Positions 45,297 to 55,200 of a stretch of 64,000 nt of DNA are shown piece by piece; position 1 is the stretch's first letter, and every line of letters begins with the position of its first letter. Location: contig JAQTTG010000002.1 of assembly GCA_028710885.1 (NCBI GenBank), forward strand, positions 315,308 through 379,307. The letters are read 5' to 3'. The stretch comes from Sulfuricurvum sp. (GTDB taxonomy: Bacteria; Campylobacterota; Campylobacteria; Campylobacterales; Sulfurimonadaceae). A program made the translations under genes and the position numbers. The notes beneath the pieces were generated by a model. The model was not told where the DNA came from and did not search any database. It was given only the letters and a program-made list of their open reading frames with translations.

Positions 45297-45830
45297 CTAA
45301 TTTTTCACCTTATCCCCGAATTTCTTTATAAATTTTTCTAGCTTAGGTGCAATTACCGCATGACAATACCCTTGTGTAGGATGCTCGTTGTAATACTCTT
45401 GATGATAAGCTTCTGCCTCATAAAATTCCGATGCCGGTGAAAGTTCGGTTACGATTGGATCATCCCATTGTGTTTGGGTTTTTTTGATTGAAATAATAGC
45501 TTCTTCTTTCTGCTGATCATTATAATAATAGATCACGGAACGATACTGTGTCCCTTTATCCGCACCTTGCGCATTAAGTGTTGTCGGATTATGAATCACC
45601 CAAAAGATATCAAGAATCTCTAAATAACTAATAATTGCAGGATCATAGGTAATCTCTACAACCTCAGCATGTCCGGTAGCACCAGTACATACTTGCTCGT
45701 ATGAAGGGTTTTTACGCGCACCTCCTGCATAACCGCTTTTAGCACTGCACACACCTACAACTCGATTGTACACTGCCTCTATACACCAAAAGCATCCACC
45801 GCCTAAAAGAGCTTTTTCAACGCATCCCAT
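45297..45830 (-). CDS. msrA: Peptide methionine sulfoxide reductase A
   Basis: MsrA reduces methionine-S-sulfoxide in proteins, using thioredoxin. The 177-residue protein has the catalytic GGGCFWC near the N-terminus (MGCVEKALLGGGCFWC), a Y-A-G-G segment, GHAEVVEITYDP, AQGADKGTQYRSV, and EAYHQEYY near the C-terminus. ATG at 45830 is chosen over 45893 because AGGAG is correctly spaced before it and it leaves the usual short leader before the catalytic motif. Confidence 0.94.
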   Translation of the reverse strand: MGCVEKALLGGGCFWCIEAVYNRVVGVCSAKSGYAGGARKNPSYEQVCTGATGHAEVVEITYDPAIISYLEILDIFWVIHNPTTLNAQGADKGTQYRSVIYYYNDQQKEEAIISIKKTQTQWDDPIVTELSPASEFYEAEAYHQEYYNEHPTQGYCHAVIAPKLEKFIKKFGDKVKN

Positions 45831-45981
45831 AGCATCTCCTATTTTTGGCAGATTATCGGCTCTCTTAACTGTTTGGATGATTAGCAGTTGCATCTAATAT
45901 CGTTATTTTATCAAGCTCGTTATCATTCAGTAACTATTCGCCAGTACAATTATGTTTATAAATTCACACAAGGAGAAGTCT

Positions 45982-46062
45982 ATGGAAAAGATAACACCAT
46001 TTGAAAAAATGATGATTAAAAAACTACGTCAATCAAAACGTGCCAGCTGGATGGTCGATTAA
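45982..46062 (+). CDS. Small basic protein of 26 residues, unknown
   Basis: The frame encodes MEKITPFEKMMIKK, then LRQSKRASWMVD, 26 residues, preceded by AAGGAGAAGTCT, a strong ribosome-binding site with good spacing. The peptide is basic (eight Lys/Arg) and probably one amphipathic helix. It lies alone in the 379-base stretch between msrA and the SQR-like gene. I do not recognise the family. The rest of that stretch holds AT-rich sequence, a T9 run at 46091-46099 that may end this transcript, and the promoter of the next gene. Confidence 0.55.
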   Translation: MEKITPFEKMMIKKLRQSKRASWMVD

Positions 46063-46131
46063 TTCTGTTTTGCTCGCAAGGGCAATATGCTTTTTTTTTA
46101 CAACTGCTAACATTTTACTCTTTCTCCACTA

Positions 46132-46161
46132 TTGACTTTGATTACTGCAATAACGTATAAT
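46132..46161 (+). promoter_or_regulatory. Sigma70 promoter of the SQR-like gene
   Basis: TTGACT at 46132-46137, an 18-base spacer, and TATAAT at 46156-46161, 49 bases before the ATG at 46210. This is a good match to the vegetative consensus. Confidence 0.6.
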
Positions 46162-46209
46162 CCACAATTATAGATATAACTAGTTTATCTTATTTTTAAG
46201 GTCACTACA

Positions 46210-47379
46210 ATGAAAAAAATCAGTATTATTGGCGGAGGAATCGCAGGGATTGAAGCAGCCATTTTTTGTCGTAAAGAGGGTTTCGAAGTCGAACTTATCA
46301 GTGAACGTGATTATCTTTTTATCTACCCCATTTCTATCTGGATCCCCGTTTCTACTTTATCCTTTCAAGAAGCGACTCTCTCTCTATCTGCACTGGCCAA
46401 AAAACATAACTTTTCAGTGATACTCAATAAAGTCATCGCCATCAACGCTGTGGAAAAAAACATAACCCTAGAAAATGGTGAAATACGTCATACTGAACAC
46501 CTCATCATTGCAACAGGAAGCGGAAAAATGAAACATCCCGGACTTGAGCATACCCTAAGCATTTGTGGTGAGCCATCTCAATCACTTGCACTAAAAACTA
46601 AAATAGATGCACTGATTGCCAAAGGAAGCGGAAAAATTGCTTTTGGCTTTGGCGGGAATCCCAATGATACGAGTGCTGTGCGTGGAGGGCCCGGATTTGA
46701 ACTCTTTTTTAACGTACATCATAAACTCAAAAAACTCGGTATACGGGAACACTTTGAGATGACATTTTTTGCCCCAATGCCACAACCCGGGGCTCGTATG
46801 GGTGAAAAAGCTTTGAGCATGATGGAAACAATGTTTAATGCAAACCATCTACAAACACGATACGGAAAAAAAATTAAACTCTTTGAAAATGACAAAATTA
46901 TTTTTGAAGACGACTCAATATTAGAAAGCGATTTAATCATGTTTATTCCCGCAGGTCACGGAAGTGATCTTATAGGATCAAGCGATCTTCCCACGAATAA
47001 AGGAGGATTTATTCGAATCGATTCAACCTGCCAAATCGATGGAATCGACTCATGGTATGCCATTGGTGATTCAGCCGCCATTGAAGGGCCGGAATGGAGA
47101 GCGAAACAAGGGCATATTGCCGAAATGATGGCACGTATTACCGCGCATAATCTCGCAATCGATTATTTAGGTAAAAATGGAGATAAACAAACCTATCATG
47201 AGCATCTGAATATTTTATGCGTTATGGACATGGGAAACGGTGCCGGATTCGTCTATAGGGATGATACTAAAGCATTAATGCTTCCAATGCCAATAGTCGG
47301 ACATTGGATGAAGCAACTCTGGGGGCATTACTACAAACACTCAAAACTAGGACATATCCCAAGACTACCTGGACTATAA
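46210..47379 (+). CDS. Sulfide:quinone oxidoreductase-like flavoprotein
   Basis: This 389-residue protein belongs to the SQR/flavocytochrome c sulfide dehydrogenase/NDH-2 family. It binds FAD through SIIGGGIAGIEAAIF and has IIATGSGKMKHPG, YAIGDSAAIEGPEWRAKQGHIAEMMA and LCVMDMGNGAGFVY near the C-terminus. Cysteines occur at residues 20, 119, 274 and 337. Cys119 and Cys337 match two of the three catalytic SQR cysteines in position; the middle one, usually in a SC-F-G-P context, is absent: the corresponding segment reads SAVRGGPGFEL. It could oxidise sulfide by a variant mechanism or use another electron donor. An own promoter precedes it. Confidence 0.8.
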   Translation: MKKISIIGGGIAGIEAAIFCRKEGFEVELISERDYLFIYPISIWIPVSTLSFQEATLSLSALAKKHNFSVILNKVIAINAVEKNITLENGEIRHTEHLIIATGSGKMKHPGLEHTLSICGEPSQSLALKTKIDALIAKGSGKIAFGFGGNPNDTSAVRGGPGFELFFNVHHKLKKLGIREHFEMTFFAPMPQPGARMGEKALSMMETMFNANHLQTRYGKKIKLFENDKIIFEDDSILESDLIMFIPAGHGSDLIGSSDLPTNKGGFIRIDSTCQIDGIDSWYAIGDSAAIEGPEWRAKQGHIAEMMARITAHNLAIDYLGKNGDKQTYHEHLNILCVMDMGNGAGFVYRDDTKALMLPMPIVGHWMKQLWGHYYKHSKLGHIPRLPGL

Positions 47380-47486
47380 TAATTTTTTACATTCATTTAT
47401 GTTCTTTTTGCCCTTCGTTAACATCGCTACGTCATACTGTCGAATGTGCACCTCATAGTGAGGTAGTAATAACCAAGGAGTCTCAC

Positions 47487-47729
47487 ATGATTCGTCCCAT
47501 CATCCTCTCAATCTTAAGTTGTGCCTATCTATCGGCATCAACACCAGTATCTATCGCAATGACATCAGACCTGAATCTCTCGTCCAATCAACTAAAGCAA
47601 CTCCAACAAATAGATGAAACCGTTGCGCAGGTGAAACGTCACTCATATGTAAAACAAATCGAAGTACTCACTCCCCAACAGAGAAAAATCTTCTTTTCTC
47701 ATCACAAACCTCTCTATGAAAATGACTAA
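47487..47729 (+). CDS. Small periplasmic Spy/CpxP-like protein
   Basis: This 80-residue protein begins with a hydrophobic signal peptide (MIRPIILSILSCAYLSAS) and the mature part contains SSNQLKQLQQIDETVAQVK and VLTPQQRKIFF, like the LTxxQ motif of Spy/CpxP/ZraP periplasmic chaperones, though much shorter. ATG at 47487 is set by AAGGAG seven bases before it; the frame is open further upstream within the preceding gene. It lies three bases before a response regulator gene, as CpxP-like proteins often accompany the two-component system that controls them. Confidence 0.65.
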   Translation: MIRPIILSILSCAYLSASTPVSIAMTSDLNLSSNQLKQLQQIDETVAQVKRHSYVKQIEVLTPQQRKIFFSHHKPLYEND

Positions 47730-47732
47730 CTA

Positions 47733-48398
47733 ATGTTACAAGCGCTCATGGTCGAAGACGACCCGGACATCACAACATTACTTGTTAATTATCTCAAAAA
47801 CTACGGTATTGCTATCAATGCCGTTTCTACACCCTCCGCTGGATTAAATCTGTTGGATAACGACCATTTTGATCTAATTATTTTAGATTTGACACTTCCC
47901 CAAATGGATGGTTTAGATCTTTGCAAAGCAATCCGAAAAAAAACCGATATTCCAATCCTCATTTCGAGTGCTCGCAGTGATATCAACGATAAAGTAATCG
48001 GTCTCGAATACGGAGCTGATGATTATCTCCCAAAACCGTATGAACCTCGTGAACTTATCGCACGAATCAAAAGTGTCTTACGGCGCTATCGTCCAACATT
48101 GGAGAAGAAAAACAAACTTTTTACATTAAATGAAAATGAACAAACGATTTTTTATAGTGGAACATCTTTATCGCTTACACGCGCAGAATACGAAATTTTA
48201 TCCCTATTTATACTCCATCCCAATCAAACACTCAGTCGTGACTTTCTCTCTAATAACTCTGAAGCAATCTCATGGGAAAGCTCTGCACGTACGATCGATG
48301 TTATCATCAGTCGTTTACGTCAAAAAATCGAAAAAGATCCAAAAAATCCCCGATTTATCCATTCGGTTCGGGGAAGTGGATATCGGTTTTCAGGATAG
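47733..48398 (+). CDS. OmpR-family response regulator
   Basis: This 221-residue protein has a receiver domain (LMVEDDPDITTLL, then IILDLTLPQMDG with the phosphorylated Asp, SSARSD and YLPKPYEP with the conserved Lys) and a C-terminal winged-helix DNA-binding domain (LTRAEYEILSLFI, SARTIDVIISRLRQKIEKDP, VRGSGYRF). It resembles ArsR/CpxR-type regulators. It is followed three bases later by its sensor kinase and preceded by the Spy-like gene, which it may control. Confidence 0.92.
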   Translation: MLQALMVEDDPDITTLLVNYLKNYGIAINAVSTPSAGLNLLDNDHFDLIILDLTLPQMDGLDLCKAIRKKTDIPILISSARSDINDKVIGLEYGADDYLPKPYEPRELIARIKSVLRRYRPTLEKKNKLFTLNENEQTIFYSGTSLSLTRAEYEILSLFILHPNQTLSRDFLSNNSEAISWESSARTIDVIISRLRQKIEKDPKNPRFIHSVRGSGYRFSG

Positions 48399-48401
48399 AA
48401 A

Positions 48402-49658
48402 ATGACTCAAAGTATCTTTCTGAGAATCACCCTTTTCTTTCTTGTTACTTTTATCGGCATGGGAATAGGGTTTTATACGATTCACCAAAATCTCCTTCAA
48501 GAACATCAACATCACTTGGAGACAGAAGCAGGAAATCTACTCTTAAATTTGCGGAAAAGCATCTCTCTCTCGCCTGTTTTACGACAATCATTTTTGAAAT
48601 CACAAGGATACAGTATTGCCGAACCCCATCCTGATCTTATAGATACTCTCCAAAATGCTCTTGTTACAGTTCCTGCAAGTTATCCTGAAGAGATCAAAGA
48701 TTCACTCAAAGAAGGGCGAATACGAATTTTAAAAGATGAAAATCACTTGTATGTTTATTTAACAAAAGCAACCCCGCCATTGTTGGTTTTTAAAACAGGT
48801 GCTGCAAAAGAATCCTTCATCCCTGAGATTCTTTTTATTGCTTTACTGATTGCTTTTATACTCTTCTATTTGTTGATTATTAAAACTCTATTTCCACTTA
48901 AGATACTGATTCATTCCATCACCACATATGGTAAAGAAGGGATCTATACCCCCATCAAAAGTACAAAAAAAGATGAAATAGCACTTGTAGCACATGCATT
49001 AGACAATGCCATGCATAAAAACCAAACACTCCTCGAAGCTCGCAGACTTTTTTTACGCAATATTATGCATGAGCTAAAAACACCCATCACTGTCGGAAAG
49101 CTCTCACTCCCTTTTCTAAAAAAAGGGGAAGAAAAATCGATTTTAGAACGCGCATTTTTACGCATGGAACATTTGATAGCAGAGCTGGTACGAGTTGAAC
49201 AAATCACATCGGGAGCATTAGCCCCCAATTTACAGACCTGCAATCCTGAAACATTAATAATCAAAGCAAAAGAGCTGTTATTTCTCGGAGAAGAATCGAT
49301 CGAAGCACGCTATGATGGCCATTCAATTTATGCTGATTGTGAAGTTTTTGTAACTGTTTTTAAAAATTTGATTGATAATGCCATTAAATACAGTACAGAA
49401 TCAAAAGTTCGTATTGTACAAGAGCACACTTCGATGCGCTTTTACAATCGAGGAGAACCATGGCCCTCTGGATGTACACTCGAGTGTATTAGTGAACCTT
49501 TTTTCCATCATAATGAAAATCCTCACAGTTTCGGCTTAGGACTCTATATCGTCAAATCGATTATAGATGCTCATAATTTTACACTACGCTATCGATACGA
49601 ATCAGATGAACACTGTTTTGAGATTGATTGTTTTAATCCCCTCATACCGATCGATTAA
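48402..49658 (+). CDS. Sensor histidine kinase, ArsS/CpxA-like
   Basis: This 418-residue membrane kinase has a first transmembrane segment at about 8-25, a periplasmic sensing region of about 120 residues, a second segment at about 145-165 (ILFIALLIAFILFYLLIIK), a HAMP-like linker, the H-box IMHELKTPITVG with the phosphorylated His, and a HATPase domain (FKNLIDNAIKYS, FGLGLYIVKSIID). Its Campylobacterota relatives include the acid-responsive ArsS kinase. Partner of the adjacent response regulator; the signal is unknown. Its end overlaps by 17 bases the end of the convergent kinase gene. Confidence 0.9.
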   Translation: MTQSIFLRITLFFLVTFIGMGIGFYTIHQNLLQEHQHHLETEAGNLLLNLRKSISLSPVLRQSFLKSQGYSIAEPHPDLIDTLQNALVTVPASYPEEIKDSLKEGRIRILKDENHLYVYLTKATPPLLVFKTGAAKESFIPEILFIALLIAFILFYLLIIKTLFPLKILIHSITTYGKEGIYTPIKSTKKDEIALVAHALDNAMHKNQTLLEARRLFLRNIMHELKTPITVGKLSLPFLKKGEEKSILERAFLRMEHLIAELVRVEQITSGALAPNLQTCNPETLIIKAKELLFLGEESIEARYDGHSIYADCEVFVTVFKNLIDNAIKYSTESKVRIVQEHTSMRFYNRGEPWPSGCTLECISEPFFHHNENPHSFGLGLYIVKSIIDAHNFTLRYRYESDEHCFEIDCFNPLIPID

Positions 49659-52179
49659 GACGTATTTCAAAACATGCACCTTTAGAAGTATTATGCACAC
49701 TTAGTTTTCCTAAAAAGTGTTTTTCAATAATCATCTTAGCCATGTAAAGACCAATACCAGTCCCTTGAGACTCAAATTTGGTTGTAAAATAAGGGTCAAA
49801 AATTTTATCAATTATATCTTTTGGAATCCCGCCACCCGTATCTTCAACTGCTATGGTGCAAAAACGCTCATCACTATAACATCGGATTTGTATTTGACGT
49901 GCTTCTCCTCGATGCTGCTCAATCGCTTCACGTGCATTATTAACCAAATTAATCAAAACCTGCTTGAGCTCATTTGGATAGACCATTACTTCTAAGCTAC
50001 TATCTATTTCACGTTCAATTATAATCTTTTTACGAACTAACAAAGGACCAAGCAATGCTTCTACATCATTAACTAAACCATTAATATTGACCGAAACTTG
50101 ACTCCGATCTTGTTTAAAAAAATTCCTGAAATCATCAATAGTCTGAGACATATATTCAATCTGTGCTTCAACAATCTCAATAACTTTACTTGTCTCGTCT
50201 GATCCTCCAAACGAACAACTCAAATTTAGTCGTGTCATAGATAAACCTAAAATATTGAGCGGTTGACGCCATTGATGAGCAATGGACTCAAGCATTGAAC
50301 CGATCTCTGCCATCTTCGCCTGCTGCATAAGCAATTTTTCTTGTGCACGGTTTTTTTCAACCGCTTTTTCAATCTCTTCTTGAAGTCGCTGATTAAACAT
50401 TTGCAATTCATCTGTACGCTGACGAACCAAAATATCCAAACGGCGATTTTTATAGGCAATAAAAATGAAAATTGTGACGATAATTACTGCAGACCAAAAA
50501 ATAATTCGATAATCAACCGCTTTTTTTTGTTCCAGAACCAACCATTGCCCGTGAATCTGTTGATACTCTAGCGGAGTGACCGATGCAAGAACTTTATCAG
50601 AGATCGTCGCCAACATCTTCCAATCATCTCTAAATGCAAAAGAAAGTTCATACTGAAACGGTGTTTCTCCAACCACTTTAAGATGCTTAAGATCATATCG
50701 TTCAATCAGGTAACTCACAACATTGAGCCCTTCTACGCATGCATAAGCCTCTCCAGAAACCACTTTTTTCAATGCATCTAATGAGGTATCAACCATTACA
50801 GGGATGATTTTCGGGTAATGCTGTCGTATAAACTCCTCGCTCGCATATGATCGCACTACAGCGACTTTCTTACCCGAAAGATCACTTAAATCATTGACAT
50901 ACCCCACATCAGAATCTGCTACAATGACCATCGATTGCTTCATATAAGGTCGACTAAAAACCAAATCCCTCTGCTTTTGATCAGTAATCGCAGCACATGC
51001 AAGCATATCAATGTCTTTACGTTCAATCGCACGTAATGTATCACTCCAATTTTTTCGACTGTAATCAATTTCAAAATGGATACCTAAGCGTTTTTCGAGT
51101 AGTTTGAGGTACGAGGCACTGATACCAAAATGTTTCCCTTTTTCATCTACTGATTCGATAGGAGGCCAATTATGATCGATACCCACACGAACAATTTGGT
51201 GAGAGGTTAACCACTCTTTTTCTTCATCTGTTAAATGAAGCGTTCCATGTTTATAAATCATCGGATCAAACGAAGGAATAGATCGCACAACACCCATAAG
51301 GCGATATCCTTGTGCAATCATTTCAAGGCGCATCGGATCAATAGAGCCAAAACTCACGTTTGGGCGAAATGCAAGTTCCTTAAGTACGCGCCCTTCGTAT
51401 ATAAGAGCTTCAAGTGATTTATGTTGTGGATTGTAATTATCATAAATGAGCTTGGCTGTCTCTTCAATATGATCAAAAGCCCAAAGCCATCCTCGAATCG
51501 AAGCATCATAAAATGCATCTGCTCTTTTAGGATGTTGCGATATCTCATCTTTTGTTGTAAATAGTAAATCACTGTAAAAATCAAATCCATACTCTTTTGG
51601 ATGGATAGCATACGTCTCAATACCAGCTTTTTGAAGGATGAATGGCTCATTGGATAAATAGGAGACCATAGCATCTGTTTCATTACGCTCAAGAGACATA
51701 GGGTTGTACGAGTGGGCTTGTAGTTTTAGATCCTTGGTACCTAATCCAGCACTTCGCAACATTGCTTGCATCTCTGCATCATCAATTGTGTCATCAGTGA
51801 GCATAACGCGCTTATTTTTCAAATCTTTCGCACTTCGGATATTTGCATCTTTACGAGTCAACAACATCATAGGTGAGGATTGAAAAATCGCTGCCATTAA
51901 AACAATTGGAGATCCATTCACATAATCAACAATTAGCGATGAACGTCCCACTCCATATTGCGCAGTTTTGGCAACTGTAACTGCTTTAAGCGAATTAGCT
52001 CTATTTTGTGCATCTAAAATGGTTACATCCAACCCGGAATCAGCGTAATACCCTTTATCTTTCGCAACATAATATCCGGCAAACTGAAATTGATTCAGCC
52101 ACGGAAGCTGTAGTGTCACAGATTCATTGGACCATCCAAGGGTAATAAAAAAGAGTAATAAAAGGATCAGCTTTTTCAT
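49642..52179 (-). CDS. Hybrid sensor histidine kinase with NMT1-like and SBP_bac_3 periplasmic domains
   Basis: After a signal peptide (MKKLILLLLFFITLGWS) this 845-residue protein has an NMT1/THI5-like substrate-binding domain (about 20-290; PWLNQFQFAGYYVAKDKGYY), then a family 3 amino-acid-type binding domain (about 325-545; VRVGIDHNWPPIE, DMLACAAITDQKQRDLVFS), one transmembrane segment near 557-575, a coiled coil, an H-box of the HQWRQPLNILGLSM type and a HATPase domain (NLVNNAREAI, TGGGIPKDI, GTGIGLYMAKMI). Both binding modules are predicted periplasmic. ATG at 52179 begins the signal peptide; a TTG at 52197 is an alternative, and neither has a clear ribosome-binding site. The cognate regulator may be elsewhere. 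Confidence 0.88.
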   Translation of the reverse strand: MKKLILLLLFFITLGWSNESVTLQLPWLNQFQFAGYYVAKDKGYYADSGLDVTILDAQNRANSLKAVTVAKTAQYGVGRSSLIVDYVNGSPIVLMAAIFQSSPMMLLTRKDANIRSAKDLKNKRVMLTDDTIDDAEMQAMLRSAGLGTKDLKLQAHSYNPMSLERNETDAMVSYLSNEPFILQKAGIETYAIHPKEYGFDFYSDLLFTTKDEISQHPKRADAFYDASIRGWLWAFDHIEETAKLIYDNYNPQHKSLEALIYEGRVLKELAFRPNVSFGSIDPMRLEMIAQGYRLMGVVRSIPSFDPMIYKHGTLHLTDEEKEWLTSHQIVRVGIDHNWPPIESVDEKGKHFGISASYLKLLEKRLGIHFEIDYSRKNWSDTLRAIERKDIDMLACAAITDQKQRDLVFSRPYMKQSMVIVADSDVGYVNDLSDLSGKKVAVVRSYASEEFIRQHYPKIIPVMVDTSLDALKKVVSGEAYACVEGLNVVSYLIERYDLKHLKVVGETPFQYELSFAFRDDWKMLATISDKVLASVTPLEYQQIHGQWLVLEQKKAVDYRIIFWSAVIIVTIFIFIAYKNRRLDILVRQRTDELQMFNQRLQEEIEKAVEKNRAQEKLLMQQAKMAEIGSMLESIAHQWRQPLNILGLSMTRLNLSCSFGGSDETSKVIEIVEAQIEYMSQTIDDFRNFFKQDRSQVSVNINGLVNDVEALLGPLLVRKKIIIEREIDSSLEVMVYPNELKQVLINLVNNAREAIEQHRGEARQIQIRCYSDERFCTIAVEDTGGGIPKDIIDKIFDPYFTTKFESQGTGIGLYMAKMIIEKHFLGKLSVHNTSKGACFEIRLNRSV

Positions 52180-52280
52180 GCCTAAGAGTGTATCCAAAGA
52201 ATTATATTTTCATACTTAGAACCCTTTAGGCTACACTTCGATAAAATCCTACTCTATTTTTATTGCATAAGGTATTTGCT

Positions 52281-55200
52281 ATGTCGGTTAAAAACACGAT
52301 TCTTGAAACCATTTCCCGCCGTCCCCTCATTATTGACGGTGCTATGGGGACTCAGCTTCAAGAGCGTGCCGATAAAATTCCCGATAGTGCTTGGGAAGGG
52401 TTAGAGGGGTGTAATGAACTCCTCAACGTCACCTGCCCCGAAGTAATGAGTGATATTTTTCACGCCTACCTCACTGCGGGAGCCGATCTCATCACCACCA
52501 ACACGTTCGGCTCATTTAGCTGGGTACTCGATGAATACGGGATCGCGAATCGTGCCTATGAGCTCTCTAAAGCGGGCGCGGCGGTGTGTAAAGCCGAATG
52601 CGACAAATTCACAACCGCTGAGCATCCCCGATATGTCCTCGGCTCCATCGGACCGGGAACCAAACTCCCCTCTTTGGGACACATCCACTACGATGAGATG
52701 TTTGCGGGCTATTTGGAGTGTGCGCTAGGTCTTATCGACGGCGGATGCGATATTTTCCTCCTAGAGACCTGCCAAGACCCGCTCCAGATCAAAGCGGCGC
52801 TCCATGCCTGCGAAGCGGCCAATACAGAACGTCACACAAAACTTCCGATCATGGTCTCAGTCACCATCGAGTTGGCGGGAAGTATGCTGATCGGTACCGA
52901 TGCATCTACTATTGCCACAATTTTGGAGCCTTTCGACATTCTCAGCCTCGGATTCAACTGCGGTACGGGACCGGAGCAATACGCCAAACACGTCCGTACC
53001 CTCTCCGAAGTGTGGGAAAAACCTATCTCAGTTCACGCCAATGCGGGACTCCCTCAAAACCGAGGCGGATTTTCGTATTATCCGATGGGACCCGATGAGT
53101 TTGCCCAGCTTCAATGCGATTTTCTCCATTACGACGGGGTGAGTTTCCTCGGTGGATGCTGCGGTACAACCCCTCAACATATCCGCGCACTGGTCAACAA
53201 AGTCACCTCGATCGCCCCTAAAAAACCGAGCGGAGAGATGAAGCCTTCTATCGCGTCACTCTTCAACACGGTGGAACTGATCCAACAACCCTCACCGCTG
53301 TTGATCGGAGAGCGTTCCAACTCGACGGGGTCGAAAGCATTTCGGGAACTCATCATCGCGAGCGATTACGAAGGAACCCTCAGTGTAGGTCAAGCCCAAG
53401 TACGCGACGGCGCACACTGTCTCGATGTCAATGTCGAGTTTGCGGGGCGTGATGGTGCAGTCGATATGGCGCACGTCATGAGACTCTACAACCAAAAAAT
53501 CCCACTTCCTCTCATGCCCGATGCAACACGGGTCAACACGATGGAAGAAGCTCTCAAATGCATTGGCGGCAAACCGATCATCAACTCGGTCAACCTCGAA
53601 GACGGCGAAGAGCGACTCGATGCCATCTGTTCCCTCGCCAAAAAATTCGGAACCGCCCTCGTGTGTCTCGTGATCGATGAAAAAGGGATGGCAAAAACAA
53701 CAGCGGATAAAATGCGGATTGCGGATCGGATTTACGATCTGTGCGTCAACCGCCACCACATTGATCCGCGCAATCTGATGTTCGATATGCTCACCTTTAC
53801 GGTGGGAAGCGGTGATGTGGAATACCGCGACGCGGCAATCCAAACACTCGAAGCGATCCGTCAGCTGCATGAGAAATATCCGAATGTCGGCTCGACACTG
53901 GGACTCTCCAATATCTCTTTCGGGCTTAGCATGAATGCCCGTGTCTATCTCAACAGCGTCTTTTTGCACCACTGTATTGAGGCGGGGATGACCTCGGTTA
54001 TCATCAATGTCAAACATATCGTACCGCTTGCCAAAATGTCCGAAGAAGATCGCGCTATTTGTGAGGAGCTCCTCTTTAGCCCGGATGATCAGTCCCTCTT
54101 TAAATTCATCGAACACTTTAGTGATAAAACCATTGATAACAGTAAAAATGATGAAGCGTATGAGGCGATGAGTGATGAAGAAAAAATCGCGAAACTCCTC
54201 CTCGATGGGGACAAAGAACGGATGATTCCGTTGGTCGAAAAAGCCCGTAGCACCATTGATCCTGACCGTATCGTTAATGAAATCCTCATCGATGCGATGA
54301 AAGTGGTCGGGGAGCTTTTCGGGTCAGGAAAAATGCAGCTTCCGTTTGTATTGCAGAGTGCCGAGACGATGAAAACGACCGTCGATTATCTCAACCCTTA
54401 TCTCTCCAAACAGGAAAAAGATACCGATACCACCCTCGTAATCGGCACCGTCAAAGGGGATGTTCACGACGTCGGAAAAAATCTTGTCGACATTATCCTC
54501 TCCAACAACGGGTTCAAGGTGATCAACATCGGAATCAAAACCGAACTCGAAGAGTACCTTGATGTCATGAAAGATCAGGAGATCCATGCGATCGGGATGA
54601 GCGGACTGCTCGTCAAATCGACCCAAGTGATGAAAGACAACTTAGAGATCATGGCTTCCCGTGGGATCACCACCCCCGTACTCCTCGGCGGTGCGGCGCT
54701 CACCCGCAGTTTCGTGGATGACTTCTGCCGACCGATCTACGGCGGGGCGATCTTTTACTGCCGAGACGCGTTTGACGGTGTCATTGCGATGAGCCGTATT
54801 GAAAAATACAATGCCGATCCAAGCGTGGGTCTCGATACCCGTCTGGGTGGGGATATGATTGAAAAGGCTCCAAAAGAGGTGATTGACGTTATCATCCCTC
54901 CGTTTCACGCTCTTAAAATGCCCTCCCGTGAGGTCAAAATCCCAACCCCTCCGTTTTGGGGACGACGAGTATTGCGCGCCGAGCAGCTCGATTTTGAGAT
55001 GGTGTGCAGCTGGATTAACAAGCGCAGTCTTTTCAAAATGCATTGGGGTTACAAACGTGCCGGTATGCCGGTCGAAGAGTATAAAAAGCTTTTAGAGAGC
55101 AAAGTCTACCCTGCATACGAGCGGATTAAAAACGAGATTGTGAAACGGGGATTGTTCGACCCGACCGTTATTTACGGATACTACCCCGTCCGAAGCAATG

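Noticed and set aside
53292-54116. 274-codon open frame on the minus strand opposite metH
   Set aside because: It lies wholly within the strong metH coding frame, has no family resemblance and follows the codon bias mirror of the other strand.
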